Source: Salvator merianae (taxonomy: Eukaryota > Chordata > Lepidosauria > Squamata > Teiidae). From it: a stretch of DNA of 64,000 bases. The position numbers and the translations under genes are program-made. The stretch is from contig QVOM02000001.1 in the NCBI GenBank assembly GCA_003586115.2, forward strand, positions 11,675,300 to 11,739,299, written 5' to 3'. Of this stretch, positions 52,968-64,000 are shown piece by piece. Each line of letters starts with the position of its first letter. Position 1 is the stretch's first letter. The notes under the pieces were generated by a model that was not told where the DNA came from, did no database searches, and saw nothing but the letters and a program-made list of their open reading frames with translations.

Positions 52968-53190
52968 ATGGTAGAATTCAAAGATGTAGCTAAGTTAGTC
53001 TGGATCACTAAGCAACAGAATCTAGTAGCACTTAAGAGACTAACAAAGAGAAAAAAGTTGGTAGCATGAGCTTTCGTAGACTAAGCCTACTTTTTCAGAA
53101 GCAGGTTTAGAGGTAGGCTTAATCTACAAAAGCTCATGCTACCAACCTCTCTAGCTTTGTTAGTTTCTAAGGTGCTGTGAGACCCCCTTA
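52968..53190. mobile_element. Two copies of one short repeat in inverted (tail-to-tail) arrangement
   Basis: The left copy has 'tagcacttaagagactaaca' and 'gtagcatgagctttcgtaga'. The right copy carries the complement, 'ctacaaaagctcatgctacc' and 'ttgttagtttctaaggtgct'. They meet near 53095-53105, so the whole can fold back over roughly 90-100 bp. The phrase with 'gagctttcgtaga' is that of a widespread sauropsid repeat; I cannot name its superfamily. Confidence 0.6.
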
Positions 53191-53640
53191 CAGTCTGTAT
53201 CCAGTTGACACCATTTCCTGAGATCACCCAAAACACGTAAGTATGGTGCTAAGAGGAAGGCACATGATGCTTATAAGGAAAGCAAGCTGCACAGAGAAAG
53301 GCATTAAGTTATTAAAAGTCTGAGAATCCAGCCTCCTGCTAAGCTATGAGCATTTAGAAGCCTAAGAACCTGAAAGCGGATTTCCTTCTGAAATTGTTTG
53401 CAGGATCAGAGTCAGGAGGAAACCCAGTTCCAAATGAAGGCAGCCATTGTCACTGTGAATCAGGCTGGGAAAAAAAACATGTTTGTAAAAAGAAGTTTTA
53501 CATAAAGATTATTTAGATATAAAAAGGCTAGCAGTCTCTTAAAATGATAAGTGGGAAAAAAAAAGATTCAGAGATCATGCCCTTCCAGATACTCTTAAAG
53601 TACACTGGCAAGTGAAAAGACAATAGAGAGGGTATGCGTA

Positions 53641-53840
53641 TTTAATTAATTATTTATTTGTATTTTTATCCCACCCTATACCCAAAGGTCTCAAGGCCGG
53701 TTACAACAATAAAAACAAAATATAAATGCAGAAACTTTTCTTTGTAGGACATGAGACTTGGAGACTCAGAACAGGGTCTTCTCTGCAGTGCACCCAGGCT
53801 AGAGAATTCCCTACCAAAAGACTTAAAATGATTCCAAACA
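53641..53840 (-). mobile_element. L2-like LINE 3' end
   Basis: TTAATTAATTATTTATTTG, 'tatcccaccctatacccaaa' and 'ggtctcaaggccggttacaa' are the reverse complement of the L2-like tail. Further right, 'agggtcttctctgcagtgca' and 'gctagagaattccctacc' complement the ORF end. Confidence 0.65.
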
Positions 53841-54166
53841 CATAATTTAAGAAAAACATACATTGTTATCAACTCGGATTTTTGGAAGTTATGATTTTAA
53901 TGCAATATGTATTCCAACCCTGAATTGTTTTCTGTAACTGTATATTGTGTATATTATGAAATAATATTTATAGATGTATGCGATAAGGATTTTAAAAAAA
54001 TAGTTATAAACTATAAAAACAATAAAACAAGCATAAGGACTACTAGTAATTGGTCTGGGGGAAGAAGGCCATATACTAACAGATCTTCACAAGGTCACAA
54101 GCTGAAACTATTAGACCCAATACTGACAAATGAATTTTCTTGTAAGTGTCCATCAAATAATAGAGA

Positions 54167-54240
54167 TAGCCAACATGGTGCCCTCTAGATGTTATTGGAC
54201 TCTGACCTCCATTAGCTCCATGTAGTATTGCCAAAGATCA
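54167..54240. mobile_element. Palindromic MITE fragment (ccctccagatgtt family)
   Basis: 'atagccaacatggtgccctc', 'gatgttattggactctgacc' and 'tccattagctccatgtagta' fit one half of the family. The second half is missing or eroded. Confidence 0.4.
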
Positions 54241-56387
54241 AGGATGAAAAGAGCTCAAATCCAGAAAGACAGAAGATACCATCTTAGCCCCTCTTGCTGC
54301 AGAAACTCCTTAAAAGGCATATCACACCATATATCTATGCTAATTTGATATATAGAGAGCTGTCAAAGGTTCCACCCAAGAATCCTGGATATTGTAGTCT
54401 AAACAGAAAAGGAATGCTGTCATATATATGTATATATGTCCCTACCCTCCCTTGCAATGAACTACCCCGTTTAGGGCATCTTTGGATATTAATTTGCTAA
54501 CTCTAATTCTGTTACTTTTCTCCTTAAGCAAATGCTAATACCATCACTTGCTAGTCAGTGAATTTTGTATAGTGAGCTTCATGGCTTTGCCATTTCAAGT
54601 CATCACTGAAAATAAGGAACTAGAAAAGAGGTGCTAAAAATTAAGGACATTGGACAGCTAACCCAGAAGCTCAAGGCTAGCTTCCATCCTCTGCCATAGA
54701 GTCCTGCTGCGATACTAGGAAGGCACTTACCATATCTCTAGGAGCAGGCCTTATAAAATGAGGTTAAAATGCTCTTTGGGCTCATTCCACAGCATAGGGC
54801 TGTCTCATAAAGCTATAAGACTTCTTCACACACCTCTCTACCCCAAGGAGTTAGAAGACTACAATTTTTTTTCTTGTGTACACACACAGTTCCAGGTTGA
54901 CACTGCAGACAAGTTCCTCTATAGCTTAGAAGAACAAATATTCTGACACTGTATGTTGGTAGCTTTCTTTTCCTGCATGATGTAACATGACATGAAATGG
55001 CCCTTGTAACCTGCACAGCTCTAAAAACACATACAGGCTCAGGTTTCTTCAAACCATCTTCCTTACTCTGCATCCTCTCACATTTTTGAAAGCACTACAG
55101 AGTTCATTCCCATCTCTGTTTCTCCAACTATATTATTCATAACGTTAAAATGGGAAGAGCAGGTTTGCTTTGTAAAATAAACTTTTAAAGAATTATAGAC
55201 TTGTTATCACATAGTAAAATACTAGGGATGTTTTGTCCTGGGTAAATTCTATATGTTCAAGACAAATGTTACCTACTCAAGCTAATGAGCACTTGACTGA
55301 ATTTTCACTAAAGAGGAATCACCGTCACAAAGTTGCTTCTTTTGGAAATTCTACTTCACAAAACCGGAACCCTACAATGACAGAACCACAATTAGAACTA
55401 GAATCATATTATGATTAATTTGAAACCTTTCCGAAACTCAGTAGCTACTTGGGTGTTGATATTCTTGTTATTTTGCTTCAAAGGGAATTGGCTGAACAGG
55501 TCTGTTTTATTTCAGTAATTTGACGTAACCCAAACATAGACAGAAAGACGAAAAATTTCTGAAAAGATCATGAGAAGCAGGCTATTTTCCACAGAAAGGA
55601 AAAACTATTTACTTTTTAGCTCCTGAATATAAATAGATATTCTTTTGCTAGGATTTCCTTGTGGGAGAAAGAAAAGGTAGGAAAGGAGTGTGCAGAAAAT
55701 TCTTATTACAAGGATCTGCAAGACAAATGGAATTCACGGCCCTCAGGCGTTGCTGTACTACAAACTGATGACTTCCCTGACGCCAGGCTTTAATAGCTGG
55801 AGTTGATATGAGCAGCAGTCCAATATCATCCAGAATCTCTTCATCTGAGATTTCACAATGAGAAGATTGCCAATGCCACCAAAGCTACCTTGTGCTTCTT
55901 TTTCAGTGTAAAGCTAAAAAGAAGTGTTGGGTGTATTTCTAGCAGCAGTTTCCAGATTGCCAATATGAGAATGAGGCACTGCGGAAATTGGAACTTCAAA
56001 GACTGGCTTTTAATCATGACTTTGCTTTGGCCTTCCCCACCCCACCCCACCCCACCTCACCTCACTCAATGGTCCTGACTGGTAAACTTAAAGCTGGTTC
56101 CTAGGCTATATCCTCAGTTAGACATCTAAAGCCTACGCTTTTATTGTGTTTCTCATTTGATTGAAGAATATCCCAGAACCCTTGCAACACACTATAGGTC
56201 AAAAGGCACAGAAAAATACTGCTTGAATGTGGAAAGTTTGGAACAGGCTCATGATTCACAGCACAAAAGCAAATAAAAACTGCAATAGTACTAAAATATC
56301 TGAAGCCAAAAAATGTGCCATTCTGCAGTTCTAAGCTGTTGCATCTCAAGAGTAAAGCAGACCCAGAAAAGGCACAGAAAGGGGCAA

Positions 56388-56444
56388 ATGTTGAACTAGA
56401 CAGGCCTTCAGTCTGATTCAGCAGGTGCCATCTTAATATTCTCC
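56388..56444 (+). mobile_element. CR1-like tail remnant
   Basis: 'tgttgaactagacaggcctt' and 'cagtctgattcagcaggtgc' resemble the last bases of the CR1-like family (compare 5450-5504). Too short to be sure. Confidence 0.35.
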
Positions 56445-57031
56445 TTCAATAATGGCACAGCTTCTTACCAGAATGTACTTATAGAGCATCTTTGGGTGAA
56501 ACTTCAAAGAACAAATGGTTCAACTAAAGAGCACCCACCTTGATTAACTTCTGAAATGTGCCTTCCAGTTTTTATTCTTAGTATGAGGAAACATGATATT
56601 TTAACACTTTACATTTCAACAGTTAACTGTTATCTACCCCCAAGAATTTAACAAGCTATCATGAACTAACAGACGCAACAGCAAAGGTTCTTCTCAACTC
56701 TGCAGTACTGTAAGGCCCTGTTTTAAACAACTTCAGTTTGTGCAGTTTAAACAGAATGTACTTTATCTGTTTAGAGCTTGTTTCAGTACTAAGTGATATT
56801 AAGCATTCATGTTTCACTTTAAAGTATTTTTCCTGCTGCCAAGGAGATGTCAGAGGGGGGATTTGCTTTGACATGGTTTTGGTTTAAGTGATGACTGCAA
56901 AAATGGAACCCTCACATTAAACGGGACCCTACTGTACTGGGAAAATAACAGCGATGCTGGAGAAGGTGTAGCAGAGATGAGCTAAACCAAAAAGATGAGA
57001 AAATTCCTGAGGATAACTTTTGCTTTTCTTT

Positions 57032-57132
57032 TTCTTCTTCTTCTTCTTCTTCTTCTTCTTCTTCTTCTTCTTCTTCTTCTTCTTCTTCTTCTTCTTCATC
57101 TTCATTTTTATTTATTATTATTATTATTATTT
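57032..57132. repeat. (CTT)n followed by (ATT)n
   Basis: About 22 CTT units (57032-57097), an interrupted junction, then an ATT-rich run (57111-57132). The leucine-run open frame at 56995-57192 is an artefact of this array. Confidence 0.95.
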
Positions 57133-57509
57133 TACAAAAAATCCTCCATGAATTCTCTACACAATGAAAAATGCAAACGGAAGGATTTATAAGTTAACAA
57201 AAATCTGTGAAATGGGATAAAGCATCTATCCAGGATCAGCAACACCTAAGCAGATATAGTCTACCAAGAAGTCACTATGAGAAACAAGATGCTTATTCAG
57301 GCTACAAAGATGTTTCCAAAGATGTCTCAGCTTGCATGCTAGGGAAATGTGGGCCATGTTTTTCTCCATATCGTGCAACAGAGCTGACAGCTGTATCCCA
57401 ATTTATCATATCAGCAGTTCTATAATGGTTATGCAATAGACAAATCTGAAGGATAGGCAGAGCTCAAGTCATTTTAAGCTTCATAGGTCAATACTAGCCT
57501 CTTAAAAGA

Positions 57510-57795
57510 AGTCCAGAAGTTAATGAGTGTAGTGGCTCCCAGACTTTGGAACAACCTCCCTCTGATGGTTCATCAGGTGCCTACATTATATGGTTTTCAG
57601 CACCTGGTTAAAGCATATCTCTTCACCCCAGTCATTGATCCTTAGCTTCCTCTGAGTATTGCCCTGCTGGTGGGGGAGGAAGGGTGGAAGGTTATATTTT
57701 AAATATGCGTTAGGTATATTATATATATTTTATTTTTCTATTGTTATCTCCACTCCTGGGACCTTCAAACTGCAGGGTGGGATATATAAATAAAT
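57510..57795 (+). mobile_element. L2-like LINE 3' end
   Basis: 'ggctcccagactttggaaca', 'cctccctctgatggttcatc' and 'ttcagcacctggttaaagca' follow the ORF end of the family. The tail is 'ccactcctgggaccttcaaa', GCAGGGTGGGATATATAAAT and AAATAACT. Confidence 0.65.
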
Positions 57796-58179
57796 AACTA
57801 ATCCAAGAGCACCAGCTGAACACACTCCTGACAACAACCTATGAAGAGTCAGGCCACTATATTGCACCTTCATCTCCCAGTCTTCCATCTCCAAGGGCAG
57901 CCATAGAAGGAGCACTTTGAAGGAATGAAGCCCTGAGGTTACAGCGGCTTTGCTGAGTCTACTTTGTCTGTTTACATTTTTAAAAATTAAGAAGCTGATA
58001 TGGTTACCTTATACAAGTCAACCAAGGGAAGGAAGAGCTTTAATCCTAAGAACAGCAGGCTAGTTAAGCTGGGAATGAGCCAACACACAGTTTTTCTAAC
58101 ACTACATGCAAGTAACAATGGACGGCAGAAACCAAGTGAAAGCATTTACATGCTTCTAGATGGGTAAATGCAATAACTA

Positions 58180-58612
58180 GGGACCTGTAACTGAGTAAGT
58201 GTGTCTGCACGACCACAACACCACAGCATCCAGCAGCGTTTGCAGCCGCTTCCAGACACTACTAGCTGTGGACAACGAAAATGTTGCCCACAGCTTGACC
58301 AGAAGCAGTTGGATGGCTCCCTGTCAGCTGCATCCACGTGTGAACAATGTGAGAGGGCAGGGCAGGGCAACACGGTCTAGCTGCACAATTGTGTGCCACA
58401 TCCCAATCGCCATGGCAATGGCTGGACATTGCCACGATCACTGTCATGGTGATCAGGCCTGCCCTGGATGGGCCATTCACACTTTGAGTCTGGTGGTCTG
58501 GTATGGGGCCATTCTAGCACTCGAAATGCAAATGGCTGCCGCACCGCTCAGTCTTTACCAGCCTAGAATGGTATTGTTATACCACTCTAGGCTGGTCAGT
58601 GCAGAAAGGCCC
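58180..58612. mobile_element. Harbinger-like MITE with possible CTA duplication
   Basis: It starts GGGACCTGTAACTGAG and ends GGTCAGTGCAGAAAGGCCC. CTA lies at 58177-58179 and 58613-58615, a 3-bp duplication as in PIF/Harbinger elements. It shares the 'cagacactactagctgtgg' hairpin and 'atcgccatggcaatggctgg' with 40765-41188. The 139-codon open frame at 58199-58618 lies inside the element and is not a gene. Confidence 0.65.
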
Positions 58613-59795
58613 CTATGACACTAGTTAGTAGTTGAAGAAAAACAGTGATCCTGTGAAAAGGAGTGCAGAGAGAGCATCACTAGATGCATTGCTACAGAAA
58701 TACGGGACTGGGCAAATGTGACAACCTTATCTCTCTCGGATACAAATAAAGCAAGTTTCTGGCCTTCATAGTAATGGAGAATAGTTCGAGAGCATCTGCT
58801 GAATTTTTAAAATCACCTACATTAGGATTATCTGCTGATGACAGGATGTAAAATGGTTTCAGTTCTAGCCATTCAGAGGAAATTGAGAGGAGGCTGACTT
58901 AAATAGGTACACATAGCCCTGTCATACATGTATGAAATGGCTTGTTATATAACTCCACTAAAAGCCCTGGTGACAGGGAGCCAAAAGATCAGCACATACG
59001 TATCTGGAAAGAGATTGCAAAGCAATCCAGGAAGTAAAACAAGGCACTAGGGACCCTTTTATCTTTCACAAGGCAATGCTGCACTGTTTGGAAGCACAGC
59101 CAGGAGGATTCTTAAGTGAAGCTGCAACTGGAGCCAGCTCAGCTCGTAGACAGAGAAAGGAAACTTCCCTGCTGTTATGAGATTCCCAGACTCACACAAA
59201 AGAAATAAAAGGAAAGCTGGGAGGGGAGGAGGGAGAAGTAAGACAACTGTGGCCATTACCACAATCACCTCGCTTGGAGCATCTAACTGTTTTGCTCCAG
59301 CCTGTTGCAGACCAAGCACAGCAGGTGCTGTCTGCATCATGAGGGAAGGGTGCCATCCATTCTGGACCAACACTGGCAGCACTGTGGAGGCACCATAGTT
59401 GTTCTGGTCCACACAACTGGCACCTCGTCTGCGGCACCACACTCCCCTGCCAGTGACTGACCTCAGAGACCCCGGGAGCCCCATTCTGTGGCATGCTTTG
59501 GTGCGCTGCTGAAATGAGTCCCTCTGCTAAACCAGAACACACAGAAATGTATGCCTTCCACATCGGGGTCCATTAAAAACCTGCTAGTCTGCCAGTAGAC
59601 CTTTTTGAAAAGGTCTACCAGTATCCTGAACTAGGCAGCCATTTTGGCCTGCCTAGTCCAGTCTATGTTCCATCCAATGCAGACAGAACCCACTAGCAGT
59701 GAATGGGGCGTCCCTTGGAATGCACAGAGGGAAGGCCTCAGGATCCTTTCCTGGAATGGTTTTAAGGTAAGTGTGGAAAGGCTCTGAAATGCACT

Positions 59796-59850
59796 TCTTT
59801 AGGAGCAAGACTCACTGAATGGGGTCTGTACTTCTGAGTATGTTCACAGG
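59796..59850 (+). repeat. Fragment of a common reptile interspersed repeat
   Basis: 'gcaagactcactgaatgggg' and 'tctgtacttctgagtatgtt' resemble the repeat at 10117-10207. Short and low confidence. Confidence 0.3.
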
Positions 59851-60919
59851 ATGAGAGTGTTAAGATGATAACACTGGAAGCTGGGCTGTACCCTTCCTTT
59901 TTCATCAGTGACTTCCTGCCAAAATTATTTTATCTCATGGCACTCACTCATCCCGGGTTATAGTGAGAGACACAGACAAAACTCTGCTGCTTTTAATTAA
60001 TAAACTGCAAACTGCTAATCCTTACAGACCTTGGAAGGAAGGTAGGAAACAATTCAGCAAGATGCAAAGTCACCATTATACCTTGGAAGCATCTCACCAA
60101 GGGAAACATAGCATTATTAGACATGTCATCTTATGGCTCTCTTTCCCAAAAGCATGCCCAACGAACTGGAGGCCATTTAGGCAGGATAAATATCTTACAA
60201 TGAGCCAGTCTCCGGAACTGGCAATCCGTAACAGGTACATACAAAGTCTGAAGGCCAGTTCAATGCAGGCCTTCCGGTACCTGCAAAATGAATGATCGAA
60301 ACAGCTCTTTGCAAAGGAACACTTTTTCAACCCTCATGAGGGCAGTCCTTGCTATGTACTCAACAAGGGAGCCAATAATATTTCCTTGACCCTAACACAC
60401 AGTGTTTTTGCCCTGTTTACCTAGGGCAGGGTGGTAAAAGCAGCAACACTGCTTCCACTCCCCTTGAAGCTGCTTATCTGTTGTTCTTTGGGCCAAAAAA
60501 AAAGTCAGGCAAATAGAGGTGGAAGAAGTATCATTTCTCTGGAGAGATGTGCAGAGATTGGGGGCCAGAGGAAATACTGCAGTTTTGCAGTTTTTCTTCA
60601 AAGGCTTAAAGGAACCCACTATCTTAGGCAAGGGAATCTTACCTTTCTTTTGCCAAGCAGTTGTGCCTCTGTTGACCGAAACTGCATGTCTGGGCAGAAT
60701 AGGGTGGCACCGCCACCCATGGATTGAAGGCCAGAGAGGCAGGGCCCAAAGGTGCTTAAAGGGCATCTGAATGGCCCATGGGACCCACTGAGTGCGTCTG
60801 TTACGCTATCTGCCTCACTCTCAATTTCATAATGTGGAGTGTGGCTGAGCAAGGCTTGTATCCTTTCAAAAAAGCAAGTCACAGTAGGAAGAAAACCCTC
60901 CCTTTGAAACTCTTTAGGA

Positions 60920-61125
60920 CAGTGATTCCCAACCTAGGGTACACATAGCCCCAGGAGTACAAACCAGGACATTTCGGTGTACATGAAAAAAACAATTGAA
61001 TAATGGCAGGAAAAAGCACATAACAGCAGCTATATTAATTACAAATATTTTACTAATATGAAGGGTACAATTTATAGAAATGGACACATAGGGATACACA
61101 AGTGAAAAAAGGTTGGGAACCTCTC
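60920..61125. mobile_element. hAT-like MITE, family 2, copy 3, with perfect 8-bp TSD
   Basis: The left end is CAGTGATTCCCAACCTAGGG and the right end AAAAGGTTGGGAACCTCTC. CTTTAGGA flanks both sides (60912-60919 and 61126-61133), an exact 8-bp duplication. The orientation is opposite to the 14969 and 24465 copies. CAGTGNTTCCCAACC ends are typical of hAT relatives. Confidence 0.88.
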
Positions 61126-61497
61126 CTTTAGGATAACAGGGCCCAGTGCTTAAGCCCCTTGCCATTCAGACTCTAGTCTAAATATTAAAGCTTCCGCATT
61201 TCCTTGAGCAGTTTTTGAGCAGAACTATATTCACTACTAATTCCTCTCAGCCACACTGTGTAGTTGAAGATGAGAAAGCAGCAGCTATTGAGAAGAGGGT
61301 ACCACCACTAATAAATGCAACCTGGCAGAGCATGGTCAAGTAGGATTTAGAGACAGATGCATGGCTGGCTACTGTTCCTTTGCTCATCTCCTCAATACCA
61401 CAAGCCAGGGACTCTGAGCCCATGTTTCTGTTGGGAGGAGAAGAAATGGATTCCCAGAAGGGAGTATATAAGAAGGACTGTCTTAGGTCACAACACT

Positions 61498-61622
61498 GCA
61501 TCCAGACTTACTTATTCCACTGTATTTGAATATTCCGGAATAAAGCACGGATATTCCAGAATATCCACACTTTATTCTGGAATATCCAAATACAGCAGAA
61601 TAAGTAAGCAGCATCTGGATGC
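61498..61622. mobile_element. Foldback element, family B, copy 2
   Basis: An inverted repeat of 125 bp, from GCATCCAGA to TCTGGATGC. The arms of about 60 bp share 'cttacttattc', 'gtatttgaatattccggaat' and 'aaagcacgg' with their complements. It matches the 18198-18329 copy in ends and arms. No evident target duplication. Confidence 0.75.
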
Positions 61623-61944
61623 AACCGAAGTCCAATCCAGTATTCTGATCTTGAAATAGCTAGAAAGGTGCCTATGGTAAAATCACTGGTCCCCATGGAG
61701 TGTGCGTCTTTTACAAAAGGGGGAAATTACTATGCTAAGAGTACTCAGGAAATAAGAATATGCAAACCAATGCAACCTCCTGTGACTCTTTAGGGAGCCT
61801 GTTTGTTGGCATAGAAGAAGCTCTGCCCTGCCTTGCCCTGACCTCCTCAACATCCACTAAATGTATAGTGTATTATTTTGTACTGTACGGATTTTTACAA
61901 TGTGTTATTTTGTATTATATATAAATATATAATATACAGTTTTG

Positions 61945-62019
61945 TACTGTATGATTTTTCTTGTAAACTGCCTTGAGCAATTTTTTTTTTCTAAAAGGCA
62001 CTATACAAAAAAAAAATGG
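61945..62019 (+). repeat. LINE/SINE tail-like sequence
   Basis: 'ttgtaaactgccttgagcaa' and 'ctaaaaggcactatacaaaa' resemble an L2-related 3' tail, with an A-rich end. Confidence 0.4.
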
Positions 62020-62826
62020 AAAAAAAAAAATGGGGGGAACCATATTCAGGATTCCCCCCGCAAGAAAAAAAGTCGCAGTAAGCCATTTCATTTGCAGCAG
62101 GGTGTGGGCCAAAATACCAGCCAGGTAAAATCTTTAGCACAAAGAAGGCTTACTGTATGCGCCACAGAACATCAGGTCATGAGGGCCCCTACAGATTATT
62201 TAGGCTGAGATTCCGGAGCCTGTAATGTTCTCCCAGTGCAAGAAGGGCTGCTGTTTGTACTATGCAGGCCAGGGTCAAAGTCTCTTGTTTTAATACAGGC
62301 TTGTGTATTAACTCTCAGATATTCCTGCCAGCATCAGAGAAGAGTGTTTTTTCAACAACAACAAAAATTAAACCTTCCCCTATCTACTTTTAATTCCTTG
62401 AATGAAAGGCAGGGTAAGGAAACAACCATAATGAGTCATTTTGAAAACCGAACTGAAAATTCACATCATAGTGCCAAGCCCAGCAAGTACCAGGATCTGC
62501 AAGCAATAACCTACAAGGATGGAGAGTGAATGTTTTGCATGCTGGAAATCCCAGGTCCTCCCATCTCTCTGTGTGTGTAGGGTAATGTAAAATCCCTTCC
62601 AATTTGACATTTGAAGTGCTCTCTTTAATATGAACTTGGGAGCTCTCTTCCCAGCCTACTTTGTAAGGTTGCCCATGCACCTTGGAGTGACAATCTTTGC
62701 CCAATTTTGTACCTATTAGTGAAGGAAGGAACGGCAGATAAGAGGCAACAGAGAGGGAGAATGCCATTTTTAAATGGACTACGTTTGCTTCCAAGATTGG
62801 CTTTGCCATCTCCCTGTGCCACAGAA

Positions 62827-64000
62827 CTAAATACTGCGTGCACCATGTGACTCTGCCTCACACAAGACTATACATAAATCTCTGCTCTTTCCCCAAAGAG
62901 AATACCTTGCCCTGCAAGAGTTAATCTTATCTTCCTCCAAAACTCTGCCTGCAAAAAAATAGAAATACTGGCAGAGGCCATGCAGTTGAGCAAGTGAGTT
63001 CCCCGTACAATTTCCACAGGGCTCAGCTTCCCCACCCCTACTTAAGCACCTTAGAAGCTTATTGGATGAAGCACCTAACAGTCCTGGGCCTCTCGGTTCA
63101 CTTCTGATGACTTTCACAAGCCTATTCAGCCTAGTATGGATGCAACCAAAGAAGTCTGCAGGACTCTCTGCACTACACTTCCCTTGTTGATCATGGAGTC
63201 TTCTTTGGCCAAATGATTGCCAAAGCGACTTCTTCTGATCGTTGACCTCAGGGCTCCCCAGAGAACCTGAACTCCTTCTGTGAGTTGGGTTCTCTGTAGG
63301 CTGGCTAGATGTTGAAGTCTGCTTTAAACCAGTGCTTTGCCCGACTTTCATGGGCTCAGAACTGGCTTAGGCTGTTACCCAGGGTACCAAGCAAGAGGAT
63401 GAGGTGGCTTATCCCCTTGGCCCAAGGCCTTGCAGGGGTTCCTGTAGAGAGGACACCCCAGTGACTGAATCTCTGCCTGCGGCACTTGCTGAAACTTCGG
63501 GGACCCCTTCTTGACCCTTGGATTGTGACTGCCTATAGGTTCCTGAGTACTGGTGCCTGCAGATTAAATGTGACTCTCCTAGACCAACTACAGCACCCTT
63601 GCTCTGCTCTCCATAGTTTGTTTCCTCTTACCCAAATAGGGCTTAGCCCCTGGGCAGAGGCAGGAAAGTTGACAAGATTTTTCTTCCTTGTCGCCGTACA
63701 CTCCTAAAGCAAATTCAGTGATCCTTGTCTCTGACTTGTTTGCTTTCTTTTACTGCCTTTAACTAATGTAAATGTTGACTGTAGTCAGCCTTGGTAAGGC
63801 AGCAACCATAGTCACCAGCCATGAACTTTGGCTTCTAGGGCATGCAGCCCAAGTAGTAAAAGCACAGTGACAAAGAACACCAGCCACAGTGCAGCAGGTG
63901 CAAGTCCAACCACTCAGGCAAATCTTTTGCCAGCAGGTCTGCTTCCCAGGAGGACACCCTGAGCACAACTGGCTCCACAGCAGAACCAGGCATCAAGGAA
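62827..64000. other. Unclassified terminal segment
   Basis: GC-richer than its surroundings. It holds a 174-codon open frame on the minus strand (62827-63351) with no recognisable motif, and 63400-64000 has a 'feel' of LTR-element leader sequence but no LTR ends, primer-binding site or coding domain that I can identify. I do not call a gene or a retroelement here. Confidence 0.3.

Noticed and set aside
56995..57192. Leucine-rich small protein
   Set aside because: The leucine run is the translation of a CTT microsatellite.
58199..58618. 139-codon plus-strand open frame and its minus-strand partner
   Set aside because: It lies almost wholly in a Harbinger-like MITE with inverted ends; no protein motif.
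59059..59563. Overlapping 141- and 123-codon minus-strand frames
   Set aside because: No recognisable domain, no splice or promoter context; length is plausible by chance in a GC-richer patch.
62827..63351. 174-codon minus-strand open frame as a possible upstream LRP1 exon or intronic gene
   Set aside because: The peptide does not resemble any part of LRP1 and lacks the cysteine spacing of LDL-receptor or EGF repeats.
63759..63968. Cysteine-rich minus-strand frame as an LDL-receptor class A repeat
   Set aside because: The cysteines do not follow the class A pattern and the SDE signature is absent.

Overview
The window looks like a piece of a squamate reptile (lizard or snake) genome. It contains three coding exons of one vertebrate gene, LRP1, on the minus strand. 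They sit in very long introns filled with repeats typical of squamates: a Bov-B LINE, many CR1-like and L2-like LINE fragments, tRNA-derived SINE heads, and numerous short palindromic DNA transposons. I see no bacterial, phage or CRISPR features. The species cannot be named from this sequence alone.

Gene layout (transcription runs right to left): exon 15897-16059 (163 bp), intron of 9,953 bp, exon 5721-5943 (223 bp), intron of 1,890 bp, exon 3641-3830 (190 bp). Reading frame and splice phases join without a break (phases 1-2, 2-0, 0-1; 576 nt in total). All three exons have AG/GT borders. The product is part of the first YWTD beta-propeller of the giant endocytic receptor LRP1, roughly residues 240-430 of about 4,540 in the mammalian protein. 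By my recollection of the human gene they correspond to about exons 7-9. I recognised neither the downstream exon (left of 3641) nor the upstream ones (right of 16059). The segment 16060-64000 is therefore probably one very long intron, or contains exons I missed.

Repeat layout: 0.4-1.6 kb, a decayed Bov-B. 5.1-5.5 kb, three head-to-tail CR1-like 3' ends. 8.7 and 35.0 kb, two copies of a near-perfect foldback transposon, each with a perfect 8-bp target duplication (hAT type). 11.2-12.3 kb, a CR1-like reverse transcriptase fragment carrying a nested palindromic element. 13.0, 20.6, 22.9, 40.8 and 58.2 kb, a Harbinger-like MITE group with GGGCCTG-type ends; the 22.9-kb copy carries a 12-unit, 23-bp minisatellite. 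15.0, 24.5 and 60.9 kb, a second hAT-like MITE family. 18.2 and 61.5 kb, another foldback family. 32.8-34.0 kb, a long minus-strand CR1-like copy. 44.3 kb, a (GATAA)n array at an L2-like tail.

I found no new gene system. The most interesting items are the well-delimited non-autonomous transposons and the minisatellite that appears to have grown from one arm of a hairpin inside one of them.
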